DNA of 64,000 nt from CAWIHA01 sp963835855 (GCA_963835855.1 CAWIHA010000027.1:62001-126000), one strand, 5' to 3'; counted from the stretch's first letter, positions 17,891-27,324 are shown. The notes: generated by a model not told the origin, from the letters alone. Translations and numbers: made by a program.

Positions 17891-20862
17891 CAGGTCAGCT
17901 CCGTCTCCAGTTCGGGATTGAGATTCAGGATCTTGGCCAGGTAGGTGGTGCGCGGGCGGGTGTTCAGCTCGGCGAGCACGCCATAATCGATCGACTGTTG
18001 CTTGAGCTTCGAAACACGGCTGTTTTTGTCGTTCAGATTGCCGAAGACGATGGCCTGCGTGGGGCAGGCTTGCTGGCACGCGGTGACGATTTCGCCGTCG
18101 CGGACGGGCCGGTTCTCTTCCTCCGCCTTGATTTTGGCGCCCTCAATCCGCTGGATGCAGTAGGTGCACTTCTCCATCACGCCGCGGCTGCGAACCGATA
18201 CATCGGGGTTCCGCATGAGCTCGAGGCTCTTGTCGTACCAGTCCGAATACAGGAAGAAATTGAATCTCCGGACCTTGTAAGGACAGTTGTTCGAGCAATA
18301 GCGCGTGCCGACGCACCGGTTGTAAACCATCTGGTTCAGCCCTTCGGCGCTGTGCACGGTTGCGCCCACCGGGCAGACGAGTTCACAGGGCGCGTTCTCG
18401 CAATGCATGCATAAAAGCGGCTGGAGATAGGCGCGCGGCTTGCCGGACCAGCCCTGAAAATAGCGGTCGATGCGCAGCCACTGCATCTCACGGCCCTTGA
18501 AGACTTCCTTCTTGCCGACCACCGCGATATTGTTTTCCATCTCGCATGCCATTACGCACGCGTTGCAGCCGACGCAGGCGTTGAGGTCGATCGACATGCC
18601 CCACTGATAACCGCCGGACGGCCATTGGGGAAGAAGAGTCTGGCTCGGCGGCGGCGTTTCTGCGAACGGCTCCTTGTGCGCGAAATCGCGGTCCGCCGCA
18701 AACTGCGCGAGCGTGCCCATGCGCACCGGATAACGGCCGTCCATGGTGTAGTGGTTCTGCGTGCACGCCAGCAGGTGGAACCGGCCGGTGTGGCGCAGCC
18801 GCGCGCCGGCGCCCCACCACATCGCATCCGAAGTCCGCAGCGGGTACGCATTGAAACCCGTGTTGCCGGTCCGGCCCGCGCGTGTGCGGCCGTAACCAAG
18901 GTGCAGCGTGATGCAGTCGTCGGCGTGGCCCGGCTGGACCCAGAGCGGGAAGGAAAGCGTACGCCCGTGGTAATCGATATCGGCCACACCGCCGCTGAAC
19001 GTGTCGATCTTGCTCGCGGTCGCAGGGCTGATCAGCGCCACTGCGTCCCAGGTCAGCTTTGTGATCGGCTTCGGGAGTTCCTGCAAATAACTGTTGTTGG
19101 CGAAGCGGCCATCCCAGATGGTCGGATCGGGACGGAAGATGATTTCGATGCCGCCTCCGGGGCCGATTGTTGGCGCGGAGGCAAGGCGCGCGGCGAGATC
19201 GGGGCGGAGCGCCGCCTGCCGCGGGGCAAGCGCTGTCCCAGCAACGATGCCATCGTGCAGGGACCGCTGCCAGAACGTCTCGAAATCGTCGCCTGTGCGC
19301 TCGCCGCGCCAATGAGCGCGGACGATGTCGTACGGCGCGACCTCCGGCTGCCCCAGGAAGACTGAGAGCACTTCGTGCGCCGAGCGGCCCTGGTAGAGCG
19401 GTGCGATCAGCGGCTGGACGATCGAGGCCGTGCCGTCGAAGGCAACGCAATCGCTCCACTCCTCGAGGAAGTGCGTTTGCGGCACGTGCCAGTCCGAGAG
19501 CGCAGCCGTTTCATCCTCGTAACGGCCGGCGTGGACTTTGCATTTGACTTTCGACAGCGCGCCGGCGAAGTCGAGATCGGCCGGCGCATCGTAAACCGGG
19601 TTAACGCCCAGCATGACGAGCACGTCCACCTTGCCAGCGTTCATGTCGCCCGCCAGTTCGCGGAGCGAGGCCAGTTCGTTCACCGGATTGATCTCGACCG
19701 GGTCCGTGTACGTGACCGTGCTGCCGGCATTGCCAAGCGCGGCGTTGATGGCATGGCCGAGCGCGTGCAAGTGTGGCGGCTGCTGATCGCCGGCGATGAC
19801 GAGGCCCGCGCCGCGGTGCGCCCGCAGGTCTTTCACAACCGCGTTGATCCATTTCGCATGGAGTTCTGGCTGCGGAGCGCCGCCAGGCGCGCCGACTCCC
19901 TGTGCGATCCCGCGGAGGAACGGCTCCATCTCGCTTTGTTTGAGCGGCAGGCGATGGTCGGCGGAGGCGCCGGTGTTCGTGAAGCCGCTCTCGGCCGCGT
20001 ACAGGCGATTCATCGCGCCGCCGGAGCGGGTGCCGCGCCGCATCGCGAAGTCGCGCGTGTAGCGGACGTTGCCAGGCCCGCAGAACAGAAAATCGGCGTC
20101 GAGCGCGAAAATCACATCGGCTTTGTCGAAATGGTAAATCGTGTTGACAGCGCGTCCGAATGCAAGCTCGCTGCCCAGGCGCACGTTGTCGCGGCTGACC
20201 GCCTCCCACTGGTGCCACTTCGCGGCTGGGAACCTCGCAAGCAGCGCTTGGAGCTGCGCGCCCAGCGCCGGCGACATCACCGTGCCGGTCAGAATGCGCA
20301 ACCCGGCGCCCCGGCTGGCGTACTGCGGCGCAAGCGCCTCGCTCATGCCCCCGAGGAACGCCATCCAGTTGCTGATCAGACCTTGGAAAACGATGGTTTG
20401 GGAGCGGTCAGGGTCGTAAAGATCGAGCAACGAGGCTTGCGCGAAGGCGTCGGTCGCCCCGAGGCTCGCCGGATGCTTCGGGTTCCCCTCGACCTTGATC
20501 GGGTGGCCCATGTGGCTCTTTACGACTAGGCCGAGCGAGTCGCCAGGAAACGGCATTGCAGTGGCGAAGAAGAGCGGAATGCCCTGGGTGATCTCCGGCG
20601 GCTGGTTGACGTAGGGAACAATCTTCTCCGGAGGCTGCTTGGTGCAGGCAGCCAGGCTGGACATCGCCATCGCCGCACCCATCACTTTCCAGAACTCGCG
20701 CCGGTCCATGCCCTCGACTTCTTCCGAGGTCTTCCAGGGGAACTCTCCAGCGGACGACGCTTGCGGTCCGCGCTCGGGGTTCACCTGCGCGCTGATATCC
20801 GCGGCCTCGATCAGCTCTTCCAGACTTCGCCAAAGCTTGGGAATCTCTCGATTGGTTTTCAT
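17890..20862 (-). CDS. actB: Alternative complex III subunit ActB (molybdopterin-like plus iron-sulfur domains)
   Basis: 990 aa, periplasmic. Residues about 50-76 carry a twin-arginine-type sequence (MDRREFWKVMGAAMA) followed by LAAC, suggesting Tat export and possible lipidation. A CISM molybdopterin-oxidoreductase-like domain follows (residues about 100-740) but ActB proteins are known to lack the Mo cofactor. The C-terminal ferredoxin-like part has four cysteine clusters: CVGCNACVMAC, CMHCENAPCELVCP, CVGTRYCSNNCPYK and CTYCIQRIEG with CQQACPTQ. These hold the chain of [4Fe-4S]/[3Fe-4S] clusters that takes electrons from quinol at ActC to ActA. The start overlaps the actA stop. Confidence 0.96.
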   Translation of the reverse strand: MKTNREIPKLWRSLEELIEAADISAQVNPERGPQASSAGEFPWKTSEEVEGMDRREFWKVMGAAMAMSSLAACTKQPPEKIVPYVNQPPEITQGIPLFFATAMPFPGDSLGLVVKSHMGHPIKVEGNPKHPASLGATDAFAQASLLDLYDPDRSQTIVFQGLISNWMAFLGGMSEALAPQYASRGAGLRILTGTVMSPALGAQLQALLARFPAAKWHQWEAVSRDNVRLGSELAFGRAVNTIYHFDKADVIFALDADFLFCGPGNVRYTRDFAMRRGTRSGGAMNRLYAAESGFTNTGASADHRLPLKQSEMEPFLRGIAQGVGAPGGAPQPELHAKWINAVVKDLRAHRGAGLVIAGDQQPPHLHALGHAINAALGNAGSTVTYTDPVEINPVNELASLRELAGDMNAGKVDVLVMLGVNPVYDAPADLDFAGALSKVKCKVHAGRYEDETAALSDWHVPQTHFLEEWSDCVAFDGTASIVQPLIAPLYQGRSAHEVLSVFLGQPEVAPYDIVRAHWRGERTGDDFETFWQRSLHDGIVAGTALAPRQAALRPDLAARLASAPTIGPGGGIEIIFRPDPTIWDGRFANNSYLQELPKPITKLTWDAVALISPATASKIDTFSGGVADIDYHGRTLSFPLWVQPGHADDCITLHLGYGRTRAGRTGNTGFNAYPLRTSDAMWWGAGARLRHTGRFHLLACTQNHYTMDGRYPVRMGTLAQFAADRDFAHKEPFAETPPPSQTLLPQWPSGGYQWGMSIDLNACVGCNACVMACEMENNIAVVGKKEVFKGREMQWLRIDRYFQGWSGKPRAYLQPLLCMHCENAPCELVCPVGATVHSAEGLNQMVYNRCVGTRYCSNNCPYKVRRFNFFLYSDWYDKSLELMRNPDVSVRSRGVMEKCTYCIQRIEGAKIKAEEENRPVRDGEIVTACQQACPTQAIVFGNLNDKNSRVSKLKQQSIDYGVLAELNTRPRTTYLAKILNLNPELETELT

Positions 20863-21509
20863 CGGTGACACGTCCAGCAATCCGTGAGCTTCTGGATCTT
20901 GTATTCCTTCACGAGCTTCCGGCCCATGGCGAGCTGGTCGGCCGGCGGGGGCCACTCCATGTCGAATATGTGCTCGCGAGGCCGCACGAAAAGTTCTGGC
21001 GAGCGGTGGCAGGAAAGGCACCACTTCATCTCCAGCGGTTTGTAGCGATACATAAGCGGCATCTGATCGACGCGTCCGTGGCACATAATGCAAGCGACGC
21101 CTTTATTGATATGAATACTGTGGTTGAAGAATACGAAGTCCGCCAGATCGTAGACGCGCACCCATTGCAGCGGGGTGTTCGCCGCAAAGCTCTCACGCAC
21201 CGGCGCGAGCGTCGCGCTATCGGACCAGATCTGCGAATGGCAGCTCATGCAGATGTGCGTTGGCGGGATGCCCGCGAAGGCGGATTTCTCGACCGATGTG
21301 TGGCAGTACCGGCAGTCGATGCCGTCATCTCCGACGTGGTGTTTGTGGCTGAAGGGAACAGGCTGCTGGCGCACCTGGCCGACCCTGGTCAGGTACGGCG
21401 AATCGTTTATGATGTATGCTCCCCAGAGACCGGCGCCCAGAAATATGAGGCCGCCGAAAATCGTCACGCGCGCAACGGTATTGGTGCTGCGATGAAAGAT
21501 CTGGGGCAT
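20859..21509 (-). CDS. actA: Alternative complex III subunit ActA (pentaheme cytochrome c)
   Basis: 216 aa with one N-terminal membrane anchor (TVARVTIFGGLIFLGAGLWG) and five CxxCH motifs: CRYCH, CMSCH, CIMCH, CLSCH and CWTCH, the last at the extreme C-terminus. Additional histidines (FSHKHHVG, FNHSIHIN) fit as distal ligands. It carries electrons in the periplasm from ActB onward. It is the first gene of the operon and is preceded by a strong ribosome site (GAGGAGGGG directly before ATG). Confidence 0.96.
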   Translation of the reverse strand: MPQIFHRSTNTVARVTIFGGLIFLGAGLWGAYIINDSPYLTRVGQVRQQPVPFSHKHHVGDDGIDCRYCHTSVEKSAFAGIPPTHICMSCHSQIWSDSATLAPVRESFAANTPLQWVRVYDLADFVFFNHSIHINKGVACIMCHGRVDQMPLMYRYKPLEMKWCLSCHRSPELFVRPREHIFDMEWPPPADQLAMGRKLVKEYKIQKLTDCWTCHR

Positions 21510-21686
21510 CCCCTCCTCAGGTTTAACCCAGCGCCACTGGCGCCGCTCCGAAGAAGGACGCCGTTTCTGCCTGTGCCGCGGTGGCGCCGACTCCCGCGTT
21601 GTAAAGCGCCACTACTTTCATTATCCACACCGTGGGACATTAAGCAAGTTTAATATTGCCAGAACAACAGACTAAAAGCTCTTTAT
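21510..21686 (-). promoter_or_regulatory. Leader/promoter region of the act-cox operon
   Basis: This is the only sizeable gap upstream of the twelve-gene operon on the minus strand, so the promoter should lie here or in the preceding HIT gene. A ribosome site GAGGAGG abuts the actA ATG. AT-rich sequence near 21630-21660 could hold a promoter, but I cannot assign -35/-10 boxes with confidence. Confidence 0.35.
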
Positions 21687-22112
21687 TTAGCGTGAGTTGA
21701 GCGCAGCTATCGCGCGGCGTAGGGCCTCGCGGACCTCAGCCACGTGCCGCTCATCCCGGTAGGTCTGACGCGGCCAGAAGAAGCCTTTCAGCCCATCCTT
21801 GCGCCGCCTCGGAACCACGTGCACATGCAAGTGGGCCACACTCTGGCTCACGCGGTTGTTGATGGCGACAAACGAGCCCTCAGCGCCAAGGCCGGTCTCG
21901 ATGGCGCGGGCCAGCAGGCGCACGCTCGCAAACAGCGGTGCGATTAATTCATCGGGCAAATCGGGCAGGGCTTCATAATGCGCTTTCGGGATCAGCAGGA
22001 GATGTCCGGGGAACAGGGGGCGATGGTCCAGAAATGCGACACAGGTTTCGTCTTCGAGGACAGTATCGGCCGGAACCATGTGCGTGGCGATCTGGCAGAA
22101 CTTACAAGTCAT
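21687..22112 (-). CDS. HIT family nucleotide hydrolase/transferase
   Basis: 141 aa from MTCKFCQI at 22112. The histidine triad HLHVHVVPRR is complete and preceded by NNRVSQSVAHLHV. The N-terminal CKFCQI and RPLFPGHLLLIPKAHYEALP segments are typical of HINT/Fhit-like hydrolases acting on nucleoside phosphoramidates or dinucleoside polyphosphates. The CxxC at the N-terminus suggests zinc binding. Single gene on the act-cox strand; stop to actA start is separated by a gap, and no functional link is implied. Confidence 0.93.
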   Translation of the reverse strand: MTCKFCQIATHMVPADTVLEDETCVAFLDHRPLFPGHLLLIPKAHYEALPDLPDELIAPLFASVRLLARAIETGLGAEGSFVAINNRVSQSVAHLHVHVVPRRRKDGLKGFFWPRQTYRDERHVAEVREALRRAIAALNSR

Positions 22113-22308
22113 CGGCTCGTACCTGCAAAGCATTGTATAAACGCCCGGCTCTGGGTAAAAGGTGCATGGCAGCAGCCTCCCTGCGTCTGCTTGGATGTCG
22201 TTTGGCAGGAGAAAAATCCCGCTGCCTCAGACTGTTATCAGTGTGGCGGTTTCCAATGACGACAGTGGCCCCGTGCGTGCACGTAAAAGCGTTGGGGAGC
22301 CGAGCGCG

Positions 22309-22693
22309 ATGGGATACCTGATCATCAACTGGCTTCTGAGCCTCGGCCAGCCTGCTCCTGGTTGCCAGTCTGGCGCCTGGGTTTCGAGTCACCGAGTTTG
22401 AATCCGCCATCGTCGTTACGGGGATTGTGGGGCTGATGAGCGCCATTCTCGGGACTGCACTGAAGCAGGCCAGCGGTCCGGTAAGCGCCGGAATATCCTG
22501 GGCGCTGCTGCTCATCGCCAACGCGCTCTTCTTCCGCGTCATCGCGCTGCTCGTGCCGGGCTTCGCCATGCGCGGCTTTTTGCCCGCGGTTGCCGGTGCG
22601 CTCGTATTGCTGCTCTTGAATCTCATCCTGCTGCGGGTCAGCGCGGCCAACAGGGCCCATCATTTTGATTCCCGGCCGCTGCTAAAATCGTAA
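22309..22693 (+). pseudogene. 4-TM holin-like (PF04020-type) membrane protein, frameshifted
   Basis: The start MGYLIINWLLS matches that of the intact neighbour (MLGRLIINWVLS), then the frame is lost. One base out of frame the family sequence resumes: SLLLVASLAPGFRVTEFES, GIVGLMSAILGTALKQ, GFAMRGFLPAVAGALVLLLL, to the stop at 22691. Removing one C near 22341-22343 (AGCCTCGG to AGCTCGG) would restore a single frame. This could be a real single-base insertion or a sequencing error. A GGGGAG ribosome site precedes the ATG. Confidence 0.75.
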
Positions 22694-22701
22694 GCGGTAG
22701 T

Positions 22702-23040
22702 ATGCTTGGCCGTCTCATTATCAACTGGGTCCTTAGCGCAGTGTTCCTGCTGGTCATCGCCTATGTGGTGCCCGGGTTCCGCATCGGTGGCGTGGGCGCG
22801 GCGCTGGTGGCGGTCGTCGTCATTGGCCTGATCAACGCAACGCTAGGACTTTTCTTGAGAATCGTGACGTTCCCGATCACGTTTCTGACATTCGGCCTTT
22901 TTCTGGTCGTTATCAACGCGATCGTGCTGAAGATCGCGGCGGCGATCGTGCCCGCCTTTTCCATCCGCGGATTCTTCCCGGCCCTGGTGGCCGCGATCCT
23001 GCTCAGCCTGCTGCACATGCTGCTGCGGTACGGCATTTGA
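22702..23040 (+). CDS. 4-TM membrane protein of the phage-holin-like family (PF04020)
   Basis: 112 aa with four closely spaced membrane helices and the family phrases INWVLSAVFLLVIAYVVPGF, IGLINATLGLFLRIVTFPIT, FGLFLVVINAIVLKIAAAIV and FSIRGFFPALVAAILLSLLH. Despite the database name, these are common chromosomal proteins of unknown role, not proven holins. It is adjacent to a frameshifted paralogue 8 bases upstream, likely one transcription unit. Confidence 0.9.
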   Translation: MLGRLIINWVLSAVFLLVIAYVVPGFRIGGVGAALVAVVVIGLINATLGLFLRIVTFPITFLTFGLFLVVINAIVLKIAAAIVPAFSIRGFFPALVAAILLSLLHMLLRYGI

Positions 23041-23064
23041 TCCGCGCTCGGCCACATTTTAGGT

Positions 23065-24375
23065 TCATCCGTTCGCGGCCGCTTGCGGCGGGCCTGGCGC
23101 GGGCAGAGTGTCGCCTTCGCGCTCGCGGCGAGGCAGCAGCGCGATCGCTAGCGCGCCTGCCAGAGATACCACAAACACCGTCCCCAGCGCCGCGGTGTAA
23201 TTACCGTACTCCTGGCGGATCAGCGAGACGAAATACGGAAACCATGTCTGGCCGATCAAGTTGGCTGGCAGAATGAGTGCCATAGCGCGCCCCAGCGTGT
23301 TCACGCCGAACTGCTCGGCTGCCATCAGCGGGATCATCATGTAGTCGGCTCCCATGACGACGCCGAACAGCAGAGCGAATGTCCAGGGCGTCGCGGGTGG
23401 CGTCACCCTCAGCAAGATGGGAATTGTCGCAGCCGTGATGAAGTAGCTTGCAACCATCACCCACTTCTTCGGGAAGCAGTCGGCAAAGGCGCCGATCACG
23501 AGCCGGCCAGCGATGCTCGAGATCAGGATGATCATCGACGCCGCGCGCCAGGTGGAGTTCAGAAGCGTTTGAAACAGGTTTGGATTCGTGCCCGTGCTCA
23601 TCCGGTCGAGGAACACGAACTTCATGTGGACATTCACGGCGCCAATCGAGGCAATGGAGCAGAAGCTGCCGATCAGCAGCAGCCAGAAGGAGAAGCGCGT
23701 CAGAAGATATTGGAAACTGAGCGGTTGCAAGGCGGCCTCCGCGGGCGCCACGGCCGCACCGTCGGCACACAAACCCTTGTCGGACGGCCGGTCACGGATG
23801 ACGAAGATCGCCAGCGGCCAAGCGAGGAGCGTCATCGCGCCCATTACGACCAGCGCGCTGTGAAATCCGCCGCCGGGAGCCGGCTCTCCCGGCCGATTGA
23901 AAAACTCGGTCAGCGGCTTCACGAGGAAGGAACCGAGCGACCCGATCAGCCCGGCGCCGGCATAGAGCAATCCCATCGCCTTGCCGCGGTTCTTGCGGAA
24001 CCACTGCGAGACGATGGCTTGGTGTGGGATCGGCCCGGAGAACATGTAACCGGCCGCATAAACCAACCACAGCCCCCAGTACACCCAGATGTTGCCGCCC
24101 ATCGTCCCGAAGCCGAGAAAAGCGAGGAACGTGAGCGCCGTGCCAGCCAGAATCAGCTTGCGCGGGCTGAAGCGGTGGATCACCAGCGGGCCGATGAGGA
24201 TGGTCGGCAGCGCCGCTAGCGGGAATCCCAAGGTGATCTGCGCCTTGGTCCACCCGAACGTCTTCTCGAAGTAATCGTAGAAGAACGGGATATTGTAATA
24301 AGGCAGGCCGACGGCAAAGCCGAAAGTCAGGACCGCCGCAGCGGCGACCCGCCAGCCATAGAAGAGCCGCTTCAC
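23065..24375 (-). CDS. MFS transporter (OFA/monocarboxylate-type)
   Basis: 436 aa, twelve membrane helices. The start MKRLFYGWRVAAAAVLTFGF is typical of the oxalate-formate antiporter/monocarboxylate branch, as are the motif between helices 2 and 3 (VIHRFSPRKLILAGTALTFL) and the phrase VSQWFRKNRGKAMGLLYAGA of helices 4-5. The large central cytoplasmic loop (RDRPSDKGLCADGAAVAPAE) separates the two halves. The substrate is probably an organic acid but cannot be fixed. It is convergent with the holin-like gene (24-base gap). Confidence 0.88.
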   Translation of the reverse strand: MKRLFYGWRVAAAAVLTFGFAVGLPYYNIPFFYDYFEKTFGWTKAQITLGFPLAALPTILIGPLVIHRFSPRKLILAGTALTFLAFLGFGTMGGNIWVYWGLWLVYAAGYMFSGPIPHQAIVSQWFRKNRGKAMGLLYAGAGLIGSLGSFLVKPLTEFFNRPGEPAPGGGFHSALVVMGAMTLLAWPLAIFVIRDRPSDKGLCADGAAVAPAEAALQPLSFQYLLTRFSFWLLLIGSFCSIASIGAVNVHMKFVFLDRMSTGTNPNLFQTLLNSTWRAASMIILISSIAGRLVIGAFADCFPKKWVMVASYFITAATIPILLRVTPPATPWTFALLFGVVMGADYMMIPLMAAEQFGVNTLGRAMALILPANLIGQTWFPYFVSLIRQEYGNYTAALGTVFVVSLAGALAIALLPRREREGDTLPAPGPPQAAANG

Positions 24376-24430
24376 GCGCTTACTCGCACGGGGCGCGGCT
24401 TCGCCCTCGAGGGCATCGCAGGTGTACCGA

Positions 24431-25594
24431 TCACGGCCTTGGTGAGTCAGCTTTGCTCTTCAGCGACTTATCGTATACTTCTAGCGTTCTATCGGCAATT
24501 ACATCCCAACTAAGAAACTCTTTCGCTCTCTTTCGCAACCTCAAAGAGACTTCCCGCCTTAATTGCTCGCTGCCCAACAGCTCCATGATCCGCTCGCCCA
24601 ATTGCCCGGCATTGTCTTCATCAATCCAAACACCACATTCTCCGAGGTGATCTGGGATTCCAGCCTTTCTCGTACAAACCACCGGCAACCCATTGGCGGC
24701 TGCAATCGCCGCCGGAAGACCCGCAAAACTTCCCGTATAGGGCAGAACGCACAGGATACAGAGCCGGTACTGCCGGACGATTTCTTCAATTGTGAGCTGA
24801 TTCAGCCAGACGATCTTATCCGCAATGCCGAGGTGGAGCGCAAGCTGCTTAGCTTCTTCCGGAATCTCGTCACTATAATGCCCATGGATCTTCAGTATGG
24901 GAGCATTCGCTCCCAGCCGTTGTTTCAGGATCGACATGGCTTGGAAAAGAGTCTGAATGCCTTTGCCGGTCATCAGCTTATGGCCGCCGTAAAAAATGAT
25001 CCCCTCCCGGTGATTATCCTCTGCAAGCGCCGGGACCTCAGTGCCGTGAAGCACGACATGAATTCTGTCCGCCTGCACTTTCAGATTGACGAGTTTTTGT
25101 TTCATTTCCTGGCAATGCACAATGATGCCGTCCGCTTTGTTATAGATCTTGTTTCCCTCGGGGAACTCGATCTGGTGGGCGTCCAATTCATGGATCGTGA
25201 CGACCCTCGCGGCTCTGGAAGGCTGATTGAGCCAATGGAAGACGACACTAGATCCATACGCGTTCAAGATCTGCTGGAAGTGTACGACTTCCGCTGTTTT
25301 TGACATGCGTAAATATCGCTTGGCTCGAAAGTAATAACTGAAGTGACTCGCTCTTGTTCGCAGCCAATGCTTCCAGGGTTTCGCCGACGGATAGTTGAGT
25401 ATGTGCGGCATTTCAAAATAGTCGCATTCCCGAGTTTGAAAAGCCTTGCTTCTTTCGATTGGGTCTCCGCAGCCGCAGTTCGACGCTAACCATTGAACCG
25501 TGCTGCCGGTCTTCTTCTCAATCGCCCTCTTGAGCGACTCAACATAGTGGCCGTATGAAGTCTTGAACGGGCAACCAATCATAGTGATCTGCAT
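24431..25594 (-). CDS. Glycosyltransferase family 4 (GT-B) protein
   Basis: 387 aa from the ATG at 25594, which has AGGAAGG about ten bases upstream. N-terminal half: MQITMIGCPFKTSYGHYVES, then AEVVHFQQILNAYGSSVVF and RVVTIHELDAHQIEFPEGN, the acceptor domain of GT-B enzymes. C-terminal half: GIIFYGGHKLMTGKGIQTLF, ILKIHGHYSDEIPEEAK, VWLNQLTIEEIVRQYR, LPYTGSFAGLPAAIAAANGL with VVCTRKAGIPDHL, the nucleotide-sugar site. The usual ExxxxxE is altered (SFAGLPAAIAA), so activity or donor may differ. It is lower in GC than its neighbours and has no polysaccharide cluster around it. Confidence 0.85.
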   Translation of the reverse strand: MQITMIGCPFKTSYGHYVESLKRAIEKKTGSTVQWLASNCGCGDPIERSKAFQTRECDYFEMPHILNYPSAKPWKHWLRTRASHFSYYFRAKRYLRMSKTAEVVHFQQILNAYGSSVVFHWLNQPSRAARVVTIHELDAHQIEFPEGNKIYNKADGIIVHCQEMKQKLVNLKVQADRIHVVLHGTEVPALAEDNHREGIIFYGGHKLMTGKGIQTLFQAMSILKQRLGANAPILKIHGHYSDEIPEEAKQLALHLGIADKIVWLNQLTIEEIVRQYRLCILCVLPYTGSFAGLPAAIAAANGLPVVCTRKAGIPDHLGECGVWIDEDNAGQLGERIMELLGSEQLRREVSLRLRKRAKEFLSWDVIADRTLEVYDKSLKSKADSPRP

Positions 25595-25737
25595 GGCAGA
25601 GCCTTCCTCTCTTGCATTCAATGCGGAATGAAAGTAGCGTACCACAAGCGGTCCATTGCTCGCTCCTGCCATAGTGGGAAGTGTATTGGTGACAGCGGCG
25701 GACGTTCCAGGCCGCCAGGTTTTGCAGGGAATCGCGA

Positions 25738-27246
25738 TCAACCTCGCGAGCTGGGGCGTTCCGCCGCGCGCAGGCGGAACATGACCTTCGGCGTGTCGCG
25801 CCAGCCGGCCGCCAGGCCGACGCGCTCCACATCAATCTCGGGCGCGAAATACCGCAGGATGACCTCGGTCTTGGGATGAAATTCGAGCGCCGGGGCGACG
25901 AGCAGGAGCCGTGGCGCCTCGGCACGCAGCTCGATACCAGGAAAATAGCCGCGCCCGGTAAACTCGCCGCGGTCGAGATGCCACTTCACGCGCATCCAGT
26001 AATCAAGCGCCTGGAGCGGCAGGTGAATATCCTCCGAAGCTTTGAGTTCCAGCACTGCGAGCCGGCCGTTGTGATCCACTGCTAGCAGGTCCATGATGTT
26101 ACGGTCGCCGCCGGCGAATGCCGGCACCTGGCCATAGATAGGGCGCGCGCGCAAGGACGCGTCGATCCGCTCGATGTGACCCTCGACCTGCGATTCCAGC
26201 CAGCCCTCCGGGCGCAGCCGGTACAGCGGATTCTCGCGATCGCCCGTGCGCGCCGAACGGAGCCGCGCGACTTCGCGCACCAACGCCTCGATCTCCCCCA
26301 GGCGCCCTTCCTGCGCCGGCGCCTTTCGATCGAGTCCAAAGGCCAGCCCGGCGCCGGTCGCACGCGCAATGTCGAGGCCGCGAATCGCGAGCGAAATTGC
26401 GCCATCGCCGCGCTCTTTGCGCTCGACATGTGGGATCTGGCATATCTGTTCGACCCAGGCGGCGACTTGCGGCGGCAGGGTCGCCGAAGCGCTCCGGCAC
26501 GCATCCAGGTGCGTGTCCAGGTTGCCGAAGTCGCACGGGTCCAAGCGCTCCTCTAAGCCTTCGTTGGAGTAAACGAAGGCAGTGAATTGCGCGGCGCGCG
26601 GGTTCAGAAACCGCAAGCGCAAGCAGACCGGGCGGGCCTCCTGCTCCGGCAGAAACAGCACAAGGCCCTCGATCGCCAGCCTCCGCTCGCGGCGCCGCAA
26701 GTAATCCAGCCAGATGAGACCGAACGTCAGCGCGCCGCCAGCCGCACCAGGTTCCGGCGGAGCGGCCAGCGCGGCCCAGCCCGACGCGCCTTTGCGCAGC
26801 AACGCCCGCGCATACACGGCCGACAGGCTCTCCTGGAGGTTGGCCTCGGCGCTCAACCCGGCGATTCGCCAGTCCGGGAACTGGCGGGAGAGCGAGCGCC
26901 GGAACTGTTCCCGGAAGACCATGCGCGCGCTGTGGCGCCGTTCATTCGCATTCGCGCGGGCCAGGTCGATCAGGTATACCCGGCCTTCGCGATTGCCGAA
27001 GCGCTCAATGCGCAAGGCCACCTTGCCCGGCCGCTGTTCTTCGAGGCCGGCGATGCGGCGCGCCAGGTTGCGGTGCTCGTCCCAGACCTGGATGGTCAGA
27101 CGGCCATCGCGCCACTCGAGGGCGAAATTCCCTGGCCGCAGCGCAAAGTGGTCCTCCCCCGGTTCGAGCAGGGCGGGGTCGCGCCCGGACTTCAAGAAAT
27201 TCTCGATGGCCGCGTAGGCCTCGGCTGGGCCGCTTCGGTGGTCCAT
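25738..27246 (-). CDS. Unknown protein with PD-(D/E)XK nuclease-like C-terminal domain
   Basis: 502 aa, soluble, Arg/Leu/Ala rich. No family recognised over the first 350 residues, which are mixed alpha/beta (VYLIDLARANANERRHSARM). Near residues 395-430 the pattern GGDRNIMDLLAVDHNGRLAV followed by LELKASEDIHLPLQALDYWM has the D-x(n)-ExK spacing and following alpha-helix of PD-(D/E)XK restriction-like nucleases, similar to NucS/DUF91-type folds. The following YFPGIELRAEAPRLLLVAPA fits a strand of the same fold. It stands alone upstream of the glycosyltransferase, with no methylase. Nuclease activity is inference. Confidence 0.6.
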   Translation of the reverse strand: MDHRSGPAEAYAAIENFLKSGRDPALLEPGEDHFALRPGNFALEWRDGRLTIQVWDEHRNLARRIAGLEEQRPGKVALRIERFGNREGRVYLIDLARANANERRHSARMVFREQFRRSLSRQFPDWRIAGLSAEANLQESLSAVYARALLRKGASGWAALAAPPEPGAAGGALTFGLIWLDYLRRRERRLAIEGLVLFLPEQEARPVCLRLRFLNPRAAQFTAFVYSNEGLEERLDPCDFGNLDTHLDACRSASATLPPQVAAWVEQICQIPHVERKERGDGAISLAIRGLDIARATGAGLAFGLDRKAPAQEGRLGEIEALVREVARLRSARTGDRENPLYRLRPEGWLESQVEGHIERIDASLRARPIYGQVPAFAGGDRNIMDLLAVDHNGRLAVLELKASEDIHLPLQALDYWMRVKWHLDRGEFTGRGYFPGIELRAEAPRLLLVAPALEFHPKTEVILRYFAPEIDVERVGLAAGWRDTPKVMFRLRAAERPSSRG

Positions 27247-27324
27247 GGCTCCTTCGATAACGTGCCGAGCGCAGGGGAGTTTCTCACGAGAACAGCGGTT
27301 CGAGCCGGCAACTCCAGAATTTTC

